A stretch of 64,000 bases of DNA, taken from positions 1-64,000 of the forward strand of contig JANQFH010000049.1 in the NCBI GenBank assembly GCA_028277945.1, written 5' to 3'. Shown piece after piece: positions 36,045 to 45,626 of the stretch; within the stretch, counting starts at the first letter, position 1, and each line of letters starts with the position of its first letter. The DNA comes from Oligoflexia bacterium. GTDB lineage: Bacteria > Bdellovibrionota_G > JANQFH01. The notes under the pieces were generated by a model. The model had not been told where the DNA came from. It worked only from the letters and a program-made list of their open reading frames with translations, and did not search any database. The position numbers and the translations under genes were made by a program.

Positions 36045-37319
36045 GTGAGGAGAACGGAATCCACAATCCAATTAGTCGTAGCTTGCCTGTTACTCTTGAG
36101 TATTTCGGCATGTGGCATGTTTCAATCTGAGGTGTCCAACCTTTCGTTAAATTCATCACAGGATGGATCATCGCTCGGAGACGAAAGTCTGCCAAATGAC
36201 GAGCTTCCACAAGATAACGAGCCTCTGCCGGAGGAAGACGAGCCTCTGCCAGCCCCTCAAGTTTCTGGGCTTGATGACTGGCAGACCACAACTCCTCTGA
36301 CCTTTTCTTCGGGGGGTGCCCACGACAGCGCCTCATTTGCCGCCAATGGTTATATGTATCTAACAGGTGGACAGTACGGAGGGGACCCACCGACCGACCT
36401 TATTCAGCGGGCGCCGATCCACGAAGATGGATCACTTGGAGCTTGGACGGATATGGCGAGTTTGCCTGACAGTACCACGTTACCCATGCCCGTTCAGGAT
36501 CACACAGCGTTGTTATATCAACCGTCGAACTCACCCAATCCATTCGTATACGTCGTAGGTGGATGGAGTGGCACCGCTCTAACTGAAGTATTCTTCGCCC
36601 CCATCTACGCTGATGGGACACTCGGTACATGGAATCAAGGCCCAAGCCTTAACGTCAAACGTCATGGACACGCGGCCACAATCGTCGACAACAAGATGTA
36701 CACCATCGGCGGATGGAGTAGTAGTTATGGTGCTCTTGCAAATGTAGAGTATGTAGACATTAAACCGGATGGCTCGCTGAGTGGTAATGGCAGCAAATGG
36801 CATACAACAACCGCTCTGCCTCAGCCCATCAGTTATTCAGCGAGCGCTTCGGGAACGATGGATTCTCAACCTGTTGGCCCATGGGTACTCGGTGGTGAGT
36901 CGCCACCAGCCTGTCCCAAAACGGTATTGGATTCTGTTTATAAAGGCGTGGACGGAGGATCAGATCTATCGTGGCAGTGGCAGGCAGCAGGAAATTTGCC
37001 CGAGCCACTGTACGATACAGCAGCCGTTTTTATCGATAGTTTGATTATCATTACGGGTGGAGCATTTCGCGGTTACCCCCCTAGCGCAACGGAATGCCCG
37101 TGGAAAGATGGAACGTTTCGTGACACTGTCTATCTAGGTTCGGTCGACTCACAGGGTGATCTAATATCGTGGTCAGAGGGCCCAACGCTTCCAAGTCCAC
37201 GCGGGGATCACTCGCTCGTGCTCACTAAGGATTACCTCTATATCCTAGGCGGCCGCAGCGTATCACTGTACCCGCCTTACCCGTCTGAAGTCTGGTACGC
37301 ACGTTTGCTGAAGCAGTAA
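36045..37319 (+). CDS. Kelch-repeat lipoprotein
   Basis: 424 residues with a GTG start and a lipobox (SISACG). A proline- and acid-rich linker (ELPQDNEPLPEEDEPLPAPQ) follows. Six kelch-type blades are marked by GG turns: MYLTGGQYGG, VYVVGGWSGT, MYTIGGWSSS, WVLGGESPP, LIITGGAF and LYILGGRSV. Kelch beta-propellers usually bind proteins or sugars. It should sit on the outer membrane surface or in the periplasm. It lies between R3 and the NrfHA module and has no partner gene. Confidence 0.85.
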   Translation: MRRTESTIQLVVACLLLLSISACGMFQSEVSNLSLNSSQDGSSLGDESLPNDELPQDNEPLPEEDEPLPAPQVSGLDDWQTTTPLTFSSGGAHDSASFAANGYMYLTGGQYGGDPPTDLIQRAPIHEDGSLGAWTDMASLPDSTTLPMPVQDHTALLYQPSNSPNPFVYVVGGWSGTALTEVFFAPIYADGTLGTWNQGPSLNVKRHGHAATIVDNKMYTIGGWSSSYGALANVEYVDIKPDGSLSGNGSKWHTTTALPQPISYSASASGTMDSQPVGPWVLGGESPPACPKTVLDSVYKGVDGGSDLSWQWQAAGNLPEPLYDTAAVFIDSLIIITGGAFRGYPPSATECPWKDGTFRDTVYLGSVDSQGDLISWSEGPTLPSPRGDHSLVLTKDYLYILGGRSVSLYPPYPSEVWYARLLKQ

Positions 37320-37540
37320 GATGACTGAACGTCGCTCTGTAGTCACCGGTCACCTGATGAGACCAATTTAGGCAGGGTTATTCACCACATGTTCCTTAAA
37401 GGTGCGGGGACGGAGGGTACAGTCGACAAACTGAAAGCAAGTAAAATCAGTATATTAACTCTACCTCAGATTAGACCCCATTTGCCATTTGAGACACTAT
37501 AATTGTATTCCTTGGCGGCAATAATATATTTATTCAGTAC

Positions 37541-38962
37541 TTACTCCTTCAAAACAATGGCCTGGCCCTGTCGAGCGTAATCAATGGCTTCTCCCAGGAT
37601 TCGACCTGCCTCCTGAGGTGCATGAAATCCCATGGAGTTTTCAGCTGCAATAAAATCCAATCGCCACTGTGCCTTCCTTTGCAACTCTCGAGATCTGTTC
37701 AACGCCTCCTCCGAGACCCCCTTTGCCTTTGCCGCTACAATTGCATCCAATTGATCCATCAACGCCCTTCCAGCCCGCTGCAACAATTCGTGGTTTCGAG
37801 ATTGGATGGCGTCGACCCGCGCTAGGATCTCCTTCTCCGGAATATGGTGACAGGATTGACACGCTCGGTTGACGTTGAGCAGCGGACTACGCACCCAGTG
37901 GTCGGACACTTTTGTGGCGCCATCGCGCATATATGGCATATGACAGTCTGCACAAGACACCCGACTTCGCGCGTGTACCCCTTGCGACCATAACTCGAAT
38001 TCCGGATGCTGCGCCTTCAATATTTTGGCCCCAGACTCTTTGTGAGTGTAGTCAAAAAACTGTGTGCCGTTTGAAAAAACCGTTTCATCCCAAAATTCCT
38101 CTACCTCTTCTACCTTCAATCCTTTTCCCCAAGGAAAGGTGAGCGGTTGGTTACTCGCGCAGTAATACTCCACATGGCACTGCGCACACACAAACGACCG
38201 CATCTCAGTTCGGGAGGCCTCTTCGTTTGGATTGTAGGGGGTTCTACGATTCCCCTCGCGCCACCGCGCAATCGAAGGAAACTGCGGAACCGGAGCATCT
38301 GCGTTTGCCAATTTTTGGATACCGTCGATAAATCCCGGTCGAGTTACCCGCAATTCCATAGTGTTGGGCGCATGGCAGTCTACACAAGAAACAGGATGTC
38401 CATGGCCCAGCTCGTGGAGCTGCTTGTTCAGCTCCTGATAGGAATACTTATGACTCAACTCCATGCCCTTCTTGGCATCCCCATCACCCAGCTTTCGGTA
38501 AAGAGGCATCACCGATGCGTGACAATGGAGGCAGGATCCCGATTGAGGCTTGGTTAGCCTTTGGGTGTTTTCCTGGTCGGAAAGCATATAGGCGTGGCCG
38601 CGTCGATCTCGGTAATCGATAGAAAAAGCGTAGCCCAGGAACATGCGCTTGAGCCAAGGATCGCGTTCAATTTTTTCGGCGGGTAACGCCTCGCTTCCCC
38701 CATGGCCTCCGAAACGCGTACGGGTAGCAATGGCCGTCTGCTTATAAGAATCGTACTGTCGTGGCCAATTGATGGCCCACTTCTCCGGATCGGTATCGTT
38801 CTCTGTCACCTCTACCAGGTTCACATAGGAACGCCGCGCTTCATTTTTTCTTTCAAAAATATTGACCAACAATGCGACGACCAACAGGGTTCCCACCATG
38901 ACCCCCCCAGCGATCAAAAGGTATGGTCTCCAATGATGAAAGAGCGATCCAAAGCTTTTCAT
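37541..38962 (-). CDS. nrfA: Cytochrome c nitrite reductase catalytic subunit (NrfA-like)
   Basis: 473 residues, with one N-terminal hydrophobic anchor ([19 protein letters not shown]). Five CxxCH hemes are at C144, C193, C259, C337 and C368. Catalytic features fit Nrf[12 protein letters not shown], and the [16 protein letters not shown] segment with distal His. Canonical NrfA uses CxxCK for the active-site (first) heme, while here the first motif is CLHCH. The enzyme reduces nitrite to ammonium with electrons from NrfH. Expressed with nrfH (single-base overlap TAATG). Confidence 0.93.
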   Translation of the reverse strand: MKSFGSLFHHWRPYLLIAGGVMVGTLLVVALLVNIFERKNEARRSYVNLVEVTENDTDPEKWAINWPRQYDSYKQTAIATRTRFGGHGGSEALPAEKIERDPWLKRMFLGYAFSIDYRDRRGHAYMLSDQENTQRLTKPQSGSCLHCHASVMPLYRKLGDGDAKKGMELSHKYSYQELNKQLHELGHGHPVSCVDCHAPNTMELRVTRPGFIDGIQKLANADAPVPQFPSIARWREGNRRTPYNPNEEASRTEMRSFVCAQCHVEYYCASNQPLTFPWGKGLKVEEVEEFWDETVFSNGTQFFDYTHKESGAKILKAQHPEFELWSQGVHARSRVSCADCHMPYMRDGATKVSDHWVRSPLLNVNRACQSCHHIPEKEILARVDAIQSRNHELLQRAGRALMDQLDAIVAAKAKGVSEEALNRSRELQRKAQWRLDFIAAENSMGFHAPQEAGRILGEAIDYARQGQAIVLKE

Positions 38963-39468
38963 TACGGCCCTCCTCTACTTTGCGACACTTTTCCTAACCC
39001 TACATACTCGCCGTGCCCGACCCCTTGGTGGCAATGTACACAGCTCACATCCCCACGGTGTTGTTCTTTCGTTGATAAAACGGCGTGAACCAATCCCTGA
39101 TGGCAGCGAATACAGTTTTCCTGAAGAATGGTGCTGTTTCGTTTGCCTATTTGAATGGGCTCGTGGAAGTTTTGAAAGGTGAAAGCGATCGAGTGCCGGT
39201 AACCATTTTCTACCTTGGCAAGGTATTTATCCACAAACCCCGTGGGCAGATGACAATCGACACAGACAGCCACTGTATGATGACTCGATTTGGTCCATGA
39301 ATCGAATTGGCTGTTCATGATGTGGCAATTTGCGCAAGCTTCCGGATTTGTACTTAGATAGGATAAACCCTTGGCATAGAAAAACGTGAATACGGAGAAC
39401 CCAAGAAACACACCCAATCCCACGGCAATCCAAATTTTTTGACTTTTCTTGGAAGGTATTTGATCCAT
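38962..39468 (-). CDS. nrfH: NrfH-type tetraheme quinol dehydrogenase
   Basis: 168 residues. An N-terminal membrane helix ([20 protein letters not shown]) is followed by four CxxCH motifs: CANCH, CVDCH, CIRCH and CVHCH. This is the NapC/NrfH architecture, which takes electrons from menaquinol and passes them to NrfA on the periplasmic side. A one-base overlap with nrfA shows coupling. The C-terminus is short and lacks a fifth motif. Confidence 0.93.
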   Translation of the reverse strand: MDQIPSKKSQKIWIAVGLGVFLGFSVFTFFYAKGLSYLSTNPEACANCHIMNSQFDSWTKSSHHTVAVCVDCHLPTGFVDKYLAKVENGYRHSIAFTFQNFHEPIQIGKRNSTILQENCIRCHQGLVHAVLSTKEQHRGDVSCVHCHQGVGHGEYVGLGKVSQSRGGP

Positions 39469-39561
39469 CAGAACCTGATCGTTTGCCTCAAGAGCTCGAT
39501 GAACTCCTTATTTAAGCGACTGAGCTCACCTATATCATTAAATACCACTCAAAAACCTTCG

Positions 39562-39635
39562 CCATGATTTAAATCATATTTAGACGCCCCCAAGTGGACA
39601 ACTTTCGAACTGAAGTCATGGCTCTGGCTGCCTAA
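39562..39635. repeat. Dispersed junction site R4 (core ACGCCCC at 39584)
   Basis: The core is the variant ACGCCCC. The right arm is type A (CAAGTGGACAACTTTCGAAC) ending in the frame ATG-GCT-CTG-GCT-GCC-TAA at 39618. The outer inverted ends are CCATGA (39562) and TCATGG (39616), instead of CCATACA/TGTATGG in R3, so the two sites differ by compensating changes. It follows the 3' end of the alpha/beta hydrolase gene. Confidence 0.65.
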
Positions 39636-39657
39636 GTCATTAAGAATAAATGGATAT

Positions 39658-40509
39658 TTAGCCCACAAAACGCTTAACAGCCTCATAGAACGCTGCCTCT
39701 TTTTCGATCCAAGGAAAGTGGCCACAATTCGAGAGTTCAATAAGTTTTGAACCTGTAATCTTCGAGTGAATTTCCCTGGAGCAAATTGGCGGGCAAACAA
39801 AATCATCTGATCCAACAATAATAAGAGTAGAACATTCTACACGGTTGAGCTTAGGCAAAATATCGACTTCACAATTCTCACTCTGAATCCAGCCATTCCA
39901 TGCATGCGAGCGCGTTGTTGTCTTACGGTAAATATCCATCACCTTGGCGAGATTCTCCTGATCAAAATAGTAAAAAGGCAAAAAACCCATAAACTTTTCA
40001 TGAAATTGTTCGTCGCCACCAACCTCACGCCAGTCACCATACTGAATAGCTTTTGGATACCATGCTGTATTTTGCATAGAACTCTTTCTTTTCTTTACCT
40101 CCATTGCATAATCGTTACTCTTTGTGTTTGCACAGGTATCAACTAGTAACAGACCCTCCACAGATTCGGGAAACTGCGTTGCATAAGTCATAGCAAGCAC
40201 TCCACCCAACGAATGGCCAAACAACCAAACTTTAGAAACACCTAGATGCTTTTGAATAGCCTCAAAGTCGCCAGCAGTTTGTTCATAGTGATAGTCATTC
40301 ACTGAAAATGGCGCAGTCGATTCTCCCGAACCGCGAGTATCAATAAAGACCAAATTAAACCATTGGCCTAAATCCTTTAACGTCTCAACATAAAAATCAA
40401 CACTCCATCCCCACCCTGGAGACGAAATGAAGCAAGTAGGTCGATCTAAGATCTCACTTCTAAGAATCCGCAATTTTAAATCACCTGCTGAAACAAACCC
40501 TTCGATCAT
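39658..40509 (-). CDS. Alpha/beta hydrolase
   Basis: 283 residues. The nucleophile elbow is FGHSLGGVLAM, with oxyanion-region TRGSGES in DTRGSGESTAPF. The third catalytic residue His is in ELSNCGHFPWIEKEAAF, and an acid is in IIVGSDDFVCPP. The fold is a proline-iminopeptidase- or epoxide-hydrolase-like hydrolase; substrate unknown. It sits between type A (R4) at its 3' side and type B (R5) at its 5' side. Confidence 0.9.
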   Translation of the reverse strand: MIEGFVSAGDLKLRILRSEILDRPTCFISSPGWGWSVDFYVETLKDLGQWFNLVFIDTRGSGESTAPFSVNDYHYEQTAGDFEAIQKHLGVSKVWLFGHSLGGVLAMTYATQFPESVEGLLLVDTCANTKSNDYAMEVKKRKSSMQNTAWYPKAIQYGDWREVGGDEQFHEKFMGFLPFYYFDQENLAKVMDIYRKTTTRSHAWNGWIQSENCEVDILPKLNRVECSTLIIVGSDDFVCPPICSREIHSKITGSKLIELSNCGHFPWIEKEAAFYEAVKRFVG

Positions 40510-40555
40510 TTAGCGATCACCTATCTATCCATGTTAGTTTGTTAGTTCCAATAGC

Positions 40556-40649
40556 GTTCTCGGTTCGAAAGCACCGTTCGGCGTCCTTTTTAACATCTTG
40601 GAAACAATAAGAAAATAAAGGAACGTCCCTAACAGGATGCTGAGAGAAC
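40556..40649. repeat. Dispersed junction site R5 (core ACGTCCC at 40623)
   Basis: The left arm is type B: GGTTCGAAAG, then GGCGTCC, then TTGGAAACAATAAGAAAATA. The same arm occurs in R6 and next to tRNA-Glu in R8. The core ACGTCCC is followed by TAACAGGATGCTG, shared with R1. GTTCTC at 40556 and GAGAAC at 40644 form inverted ends. Confidence 0.65.
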
Positions 40650-40688
40650 CCATTCATCGCCCATCTTTAGCCTGATGTTTAAAATTGA

Positions 40689-40994
40689 TCAACCATATCT
40701 GGCATCAACAATTTCATAATCGCTAGCATCACCCTCGACAAATCTTGACGTTCCAAACCACCATCCCCCTCGAAATTTTGTCGGTATCGTATAGTCCCCA
40801 AAGGCCTTCTCAGCCTCCACAGTAAATCCGTAGGGTGTAGTACCCCAGTCTTTTCGTCCTTCATTACCATATCGTTCCATTTGCACAGACTTCGCAGCTC
40901 CTCGAGCATCAAGCTTAGCTTCAAAAACTACACTCTCACCATCGATAGTTTGACTCACTCGAAAGCCACCGTCGCTAACCGATGAATCATATCA
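40689..40994 (-). pseudogene. Truncated DUF6544/SRPBCC-like gene (C-terminal fragment)
   Basis: The frame runs from a stop at 40995 through YDSSVSDGGFR to a stop at 40689, about 101 residues. A GTG at 40958 could start a shorter product. The part RYGNEGRKDWGTTPYGFTVE, then IPTKFRGGWWFGTSRFVEGD resembles the C-terminal third of DUF6544-type proteins. The N-terminal two thirds are absent. It lies in the module between R5 and R6, next to the P-type ATPase. Confidence 0.45.
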
Positions 40995-41079
40995 AAACAC
41001 TGATCATCACCCACGGACTGAGTTTACACACATCATTTCCTAATTCGAAAAAAGTCATGGCTGAAAGAACTGATAAATA

Positions 41080-43857
41080 TCACTTTTTCTTGGCGCTATT
41101 TCCATCAGCGGCATGGGATCGCACGGACCAGGTCCACTTATGGAACTCTATAACAATGACGATTATAAGGGCAACCGCAAATAAGACAATCCAAGTTTCC
41201 AAACCTAAGACCTCTGTTTTGAGTATGCGTTGCCCAAACGGTAGGTACATGGCCCCTATATGAACCAAAAGCGCGGCAGCAACTCCCCCTAGAAGGATTG
41301 GACTTCGAAATGGCGAAATAGCAAACGCAGACTTCGTTTCCGACCGGCAGTTCCCAATGTGAACATTTTCAAAGAGAACCAAGAGCAAAAGAACTGCGTT
41401 TCGAGCCGAATATTCACTCCAGCCCGCCTTTAACATCCAGGAAAATACTAAGAAAGCAGTACCGCCAATGACGACGGCCGCAAGTATAGTTCTCTCGATC
41501 ATCAAACGATTAAAAATCGATTCTCTTGGTGAACGGGGTTTTCGTTCCAATACATTTTCCTCTCCAGCTTCAAACGCAAGGGCCACATCTTGAATGCCAC
41601 TGGTAACGAGGTTCAGCCAAAGAATTTGGACCGGGAGCAATGGTAGGGGCATTCCAAGTACTACGGCAAGTCCGATTAGGACGACCTCCGCAGCTCCTGT
41701 AGAAATCAAAAAATAAATCACTTTTCGAATGTTGTCGTAGGCGATACGTCCCTCCTCGATCCCGCCCACAATGGTTGAAAAATTGTCGTCGCTAATGACA
41801 AGCTCTGCCGCCTCCCTTGCTACGTCCGTTCCGCCTTTACCCATGGCCGCACCAACGTTTGCTTCCCGTAGCGCAGGAGCATCGTTGACGCCATCGCCCG
41901 TCACCGCCACAAAGTGACCCTCCTGACGCGCAGCCCGGACCAATTCGAGCTTCTGTTTGGGCTCGATCCGCGCAAACACCCGAAACTTTGAAATCGCTCT
42001 TCGATACCAGCCCTGATCCCGTTGCGCGAGCTCTTGACCAGTTATGACTTCTTCATTCTTTCTCGCTAAGCCAAGTTTTCTGGCAATGGCTAGCGCAGTA
42101 ATTGGATGATCTCCCGTGATCATCGATACCTGTATTCCAGCCCGATGAGCAGCATGAATCGAGTCGATCACGCCGGCCCGTAGAGGATCCACCATTCCGG
42201 CAAATCCACAAAACGACAGATGACGCGGTTCCTCGGATAGTATTTTTGAATTGTAACCCCTGGGAGCCCTCCCCTTTGCAAAGGCTAAAACTCGATACCC
42301 TTCTGAAGCGAGGGCTTCCGCCTGTTGGGCCCACTTGTCTCGTTGCCCCGTCTCTCCTGCTTCCACGCACATCGTCAAAACTTTCTCTGGAGCCCCTTTG
42401 ACATACACCTCGATTTCATCACCTACCTGATGATAAGAAGCAGCAAAACGCCGCTCGGGCTCGAACGGAATCTGCCCTAACTGGGGAAAGCGCTTCAAAA
42501 ACGTTTCTCTTGGTAGGCCAAGCTTAGCTCCGATTGAGAGGAGGGCGATATCGGTAGGATCTCCATGCCAGTTCCAGGAACTGTTTTCTTGTCGCAAACT
42601 AGCTTCATTACAGAGAACCCCTATCTTTATAAGATTTTCCAGGGCCGGCTTTGAATGCGGATCTACCCTTTCTCCCTGGTACTGGATTTCACCTTCCGGC
42701 AGAAACCCTTCCCCGGTCACTTCTAACCTCTTGCCATCGGGCAGAAGAATCTCCTGCACCATCAATTCATTGGCCGTGAGCGTTCCGGTTTTGTCGCTTG
42801 CTATGAGGGTGCAACTTCCCAAACCCTCTACCGCGGCAAGGCGGCGAACGATAACCCCCCGCCTTGCCATGCGTGTCGTCCCAACAGCAAGCGCGATGGT
42901 AATGGCAACTGGAAGTCCTTCTGGGATAACAGCCACGGCCAATGCAACGGCAGTAAGAAACATTTGAGTCCAACTGAAGTCGTGGATGAGAACGCCCATA
43001 AACCCAACCGCAACCGACGCGACGACGGCGACAATGGCGATGACACCACCAAACTGTTCCATTCGAAGGAGCAGTGGCGGTTTTCCTTTTTCAGCACCAA
43101 TTACATCGAGGGCCAGCTGCCCAACCATTGTATTTTTGCCTGTTGCCACGACAATCCCCCTTGCCCGACCGTTCTGCACCACGGATCCCGCAAAGAGCAT
43201 GTTTTTTTGATCTGCCGTAGGCACTGAAACCTCACTTATCCAGTTGCCATCTTTTTGAACGCCAATCGACTCACCCGTAAGCGGGGATTCATCTACTCGA
43301 AGGCCGGTCGTTGTGGAAAGTCGGATATCGGCTGGAACTCGTTGACCTCTCTCTAGCCTGACAATATCTCCTGGGACCACTTGCTCAGCATCGATTTCAA
43401 TGACACTGCCTTCACGTTCCACGACTGCCCGAATGCGAAGAAGCTTCTGCAACGCAATGGCGCTCTTCTCGGCCCGCCATTCCTGGTAAGCACCAATGAT
43501 GGCATTCAAAGCAAGAACAGCGGCAATAAATCCAGCGTCAGAGAATGCTTGAATCGCCAGCGAAATAATTGCGGCGACTCCCAGGATGTAAATGAGCGGA
43601 CTCCGAAACTGTCGGACAACAATTACCCCAAGCCGCCGCGGAGGTTCTTTTGGAAGAATGTTTGAACCATAGCGGTGTTGACGAGCTTGAGCCTCCTTAT
43701 GGCTCAGACCCTTCTCGGTCGAGCCTAGCGAGTCGCACACCTCTTCGAACGTTTTCATGTACAACATTGCCGACGGCGTTGCCTTGGCTACACATGTCTC
43801 TTTCTGTTTTTTAGCAGAAGTCGAGAACATTAGTTTCGGGTAACTCGTAATACTCAT
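41080..43857 (-). CDS. P-type cation-transporting ATPase (P2 type)
   Basis: 925 residues. The phosphorylation site is IASDKTGTLTANE near residue 350, with PEGLPVAITIALAVGT before it. The A-domain loop is DESPLTGES, and the P-domain hinge GDGVNDAPALREANVGAAMG is intact. The late helix reads NLVTSGIQDVALAFE rather than the usual NLVTDGLPA, which may alter ion choice. It is a calcium, magnesium or other divalent or monovalent cation pump of the inner membrane. No accessory subunits are adjacent. It is the main gene of the R5-R6 module. Confidence 0.9.
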   Translation of the reverse strand: MSITSYPKLMFSTSAKKQKETCVAKATPSAMLYMKTFEEVCDSLGSTEKGLSHKEAQARQHRYGSNILPKEPPRRLGVIVVRQFRSPLIYILGVAAIISLAIQAFSDAGFIAAVLALNAIIGAYQEWRAEKSAIALQKLLRIRAVVEREGSVIEIDAEQVVPGDIVRLERGQRVPADIRLSTTTGLRVDESPLTGESIGVQKDGNWISEVSVPTADQKNMLFAGSVVQNGRARGIVVATGKNTMVGQLALDVIGAEKGKPPLLLRMEQFGGVIAIVAVVASVAVGFMGVLIHDFSWTQMFLTAVALAVAVIPEGLPVAITIALAVGTTRMARRGVIVRRLAAVEGLGSCTLIASDKTGTLTANELMVQEILLPDGKRLEVTGEGFLPEGEIQYQGERVDPHSKPALENLIKIGVLCNEASLRQENSSWNWHGDPTDIALLSIGAKLGLPRETFLKRFPQLGQIPFEPERRFAASYHQVGDEIEVYVKGAPEKVLTMCVEAGETGQRDKWAQQAEALASEGYRVLAFAKGRAPRGYNSKILSEEPRHLSFCGFAGMVDPLRAGVIDSIHAAHRAGIQVSMITGDHPITALAIARKLGLARKNEEVITGQELAQRDQGWYRRAISKFRVFARIEPKQKLELVRAARQEGHFVAVTGDGVNDAPALREANVGAAMGKGGTDVAREAAELVISDDNFSTIVGGIEEGRIAYDNIRKVIYFLISTGAAEVVLIGLAVVLGMPLPLLPVQILWLNLVTSGIQDVALAFEAGEENVLERKPRSPRESIFNRLMIERTILAAVVIGGTAFLVFSWMLKAGWSEYSARNAVLLLLVLFENVHIGNCRSETKSAFAISPFRSPILLGGVAAALLVHIGAMYLPFGQRILKTEVLGLETWIVLFAVALIIVIVIEFHKWTWSVRSHAADGNSAKKK

Positions 43858-44118
43858 GCGCTTTAAAGGACATATGACTTTACCAATTTTTGGGGAACCC
43901 CAATTCCTTAAGAAGCTCTACCACACCTGAAGAAGCCTAAGATTAAATTCGATTATTTGTGAAATCATTATGACGTTCTCTCCGGTTATCGATCAGATTA
44001 TTAAGAGAGATACTGTAGGTCAATCCTTGTTCTTGTAGTTTATCAACCATACTACCAGCGGGTCGCACCTTTGTTCTTACATATCATGATCTCGTAAAAG
44101 TACATGCTATGTTAATGA

Positions 44119-45135
44119 CTACTTCGATAAACTTTGCAAAGTCTGCAAGGTAATCGATGCAATCTCTATGCTGCCTCTTTCTAAGCTCTGAGCCCGTAGG
44201 CGGTTAGCTTCAGAGCCGGGAATTCGAGCTGCATCCAACCCCTGAGAGGCAGCGGTGTCACTAAGGAGTCTTTGGACTCGTGTGGCAAATTCTTCGGCAG
44301 AAGCAAAAACGTCCGGACTAATCACAATGAAAATTGTACTAAATCGGTCGTTGGCAATTTTCTTCGCCTTTTCCTGACCAACTTTCCAACCTGTTAAAGC
44401 CCCCGTGAGGATTTCGATCATAAACGACAGGCCGAACCCCTTGTGTCCTCCAAATGGAAGAAGACGGGTCGGATCAGCTGCCCCAGCATCTTGAGTCGGT
44501 TGTCCACTTGTGTCCAAAACGCTTTCAGGCTTCAAGAGCTCACCTTTGGTCTTGGCCTGAAGAAGTGAATGATAAGTAAGTGCTGTCGTACCTGTGTCGA
44601 GAATGATTGGTCCATCAGTGAATGGAACTCCAATACAAATGGGATTTGTTCCAAGTACCGGTTCTGTTCCTCCGAACGGAACTGTGACGGAAGGTGTTGT
44701 CGCACAAATAAGGGCAATTAAATTATGATCGGTGATTTTGCGTGCGTAATAACCAAGCATACCGACGTGGCCGGCATTTCGGATTCCGCCAACGGCCACT
44801 TCGTTTTTCTCCATGACAAAGAGTAGACGCTCGACCATCAGTTCGGCGATCGGCGGACCAGGATTTTCCTTTCCATCAATAAAAACCGTTGTCGACGTCT
44901 CCACAATTTCTGGGTCTTCCGGAGAAGTTTCTTTGAGTTGTTGCAGTAACCATGGAACAAGTTTTAAGCCATGGCTGACTTTCCCACACAATTCGGCCTC
45001 GATATATACACGTGCAATCGCTTGAGAGTTTTTGAGACTGACATCGTTGGCATGTAGTGCGTGCGCACACAATTCCTCAGCTTCCTGAATGGTAAGGATA
45101 CTTGTGGTTTCATCAACCAAATTCGCTAGCCTCAT
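44119..45135 (-). CDS. Malate/L-lactate dehydrogenase family (Ldh2-type) oxidoreductase
   Basis: 338 residues. The family signature is GGIRNAGHVGMLGYYARKIT, then GTNPICIGVPFTDGPIILDTGTT. A glycine-rich stretch LLPFGGHKGFGLSFMIEILTGALTGW completes it. The fold is distinct from classical Rossmann lactate dehydrogenases. It oxidises 2-hydroxyacids such as lactate, malate or ureidoglycolate with NAD(P). It precedes the truncated phosphoribosyltransferase gene, which ends 34 bases upstream. Confidence 0.92.
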   Translation of the reverse strand: MRLANLVDETTSILTIQEAEELCAHALHANDVSLKNSQAIARVYIEAELCGKVSHGLKLVPWLLQQLKETSPEDPEIVETSTTVFIDGKENPGPPIAELMVERLLFVMEKNEVAVGGIRNAGHVGMLGYYARKITDHNLIALICATTPSVTVPFGGTEPVLGTNPICIGVPFTDGPIILDTGTTALTYHSLLQAKTKGELLKPESVLDTSGQPTQDAGAADPTRLLPFGGHKGFGLSFMIEILTGALTGWKVGQEKAKKIANDRFSTIFIVISPDVFASAEEFATRVQRLLSDTAASQGLDAARIPGSEANRLRAQSLERGSIEIASITLQTLQSLSK

Positions 45136-45168
45136 TTTTCATGTCTATGACCATACACCACACTAGGC

Positions 45169-45273
45169 CTAAGGGACGATACCACCACGAGTAATACCCA
45201 CAATGGCATCCGGTTTGGTGTCTATCTTTCTGGCAAGCTCGCCAATTTCTTTTTGAAAAGTCTCCCAGTTCAA
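45169..45273 (-). pseudogene. Phosphoribosyltransferase gene truncated at a repeat arm
   Basis: From TTG at 45273 (AAAGGAG seven bases upstream) the frame reads LNWETFQKEIGELARKIDTK then PDAIVGITRGGIVP and a TAG. IVGITRGGIVP is the phosphate-loop lead-in of hypoxanthine/xanthine-type phosphoribosyltransferases; the rest, including the PRPP motif, is missing. The stop lies in a type D arm (TTAGGCCTAG...TATGG, at 45149-45174). The gene thus ends exactly at repeat material. The 246 bases after R6 (45382-45626) hold no gene I can support. Confidence 0.6.
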
Positions 45274-45292
45274 TTGTCATCTCCTTTGGTTA

Positions 45293-45381
45293 GGTTCGAA
45301 AGTCACGTTGGGCGTCCTTTCTATCATCCCGGAAACAATAAGAAAATAAAGAAACGTCCCCGAATTGCCAACAATTGAACC
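45293..45381. repeat. Dispersed junction site R6 (core ACGTCCC at 45354)
   Basis: The left arm is type B (GGTTCGAAAG, GGGCGTCC, GGAAACAATAAGAAAATA), almost the same as R5 and R8. The core ACGTCCC is followed by CGAATTGCC, a right arm not seen elsewhere. GGTTC (45293) and GAACC (45377) form inverted ends. The site lies directly upstream of the truncated phosphoribosyltransferase gene. Confidence 0.65.
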
Positions 45382-45626
45382 GTCGTCCGTTTCTGAAGCC
45401 ATTTGATTTTCAGTGCTTGCAGATTTTGGACCAGGCAATCACCTTTTGACAACAACTAGTTTTTGAATAACACTAACTATTTCAAATCTTTAGGCAACTT
45501 TATGGAACTTCCACTTTATCGCAAGGGTGACTGGACTAAGCGACCTCCCGCCGGCGCCCTTAGATTTGCGTCTTTTCAGCAAACCTTCAATATCGTCTGT
45601 GAACTTAATTACCGGATTTACAAATA

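Noticed and set aside
37320..37540. A hidden gene fragment in the gap after the kelch gene (minus-strand FVDCTLRPRTFKEH-like reading)
   Set aside because: The reading is short, bounded by stops and matches no family well enough to support.
43943..44050. A 35-residue minus-strand frame (MVDKLQEQGL...) between the P-type ATPase and the Ldh2-type gene
   Set aside because: No ribosome-binding site, no family match and an AT-rich gap; probably chance.
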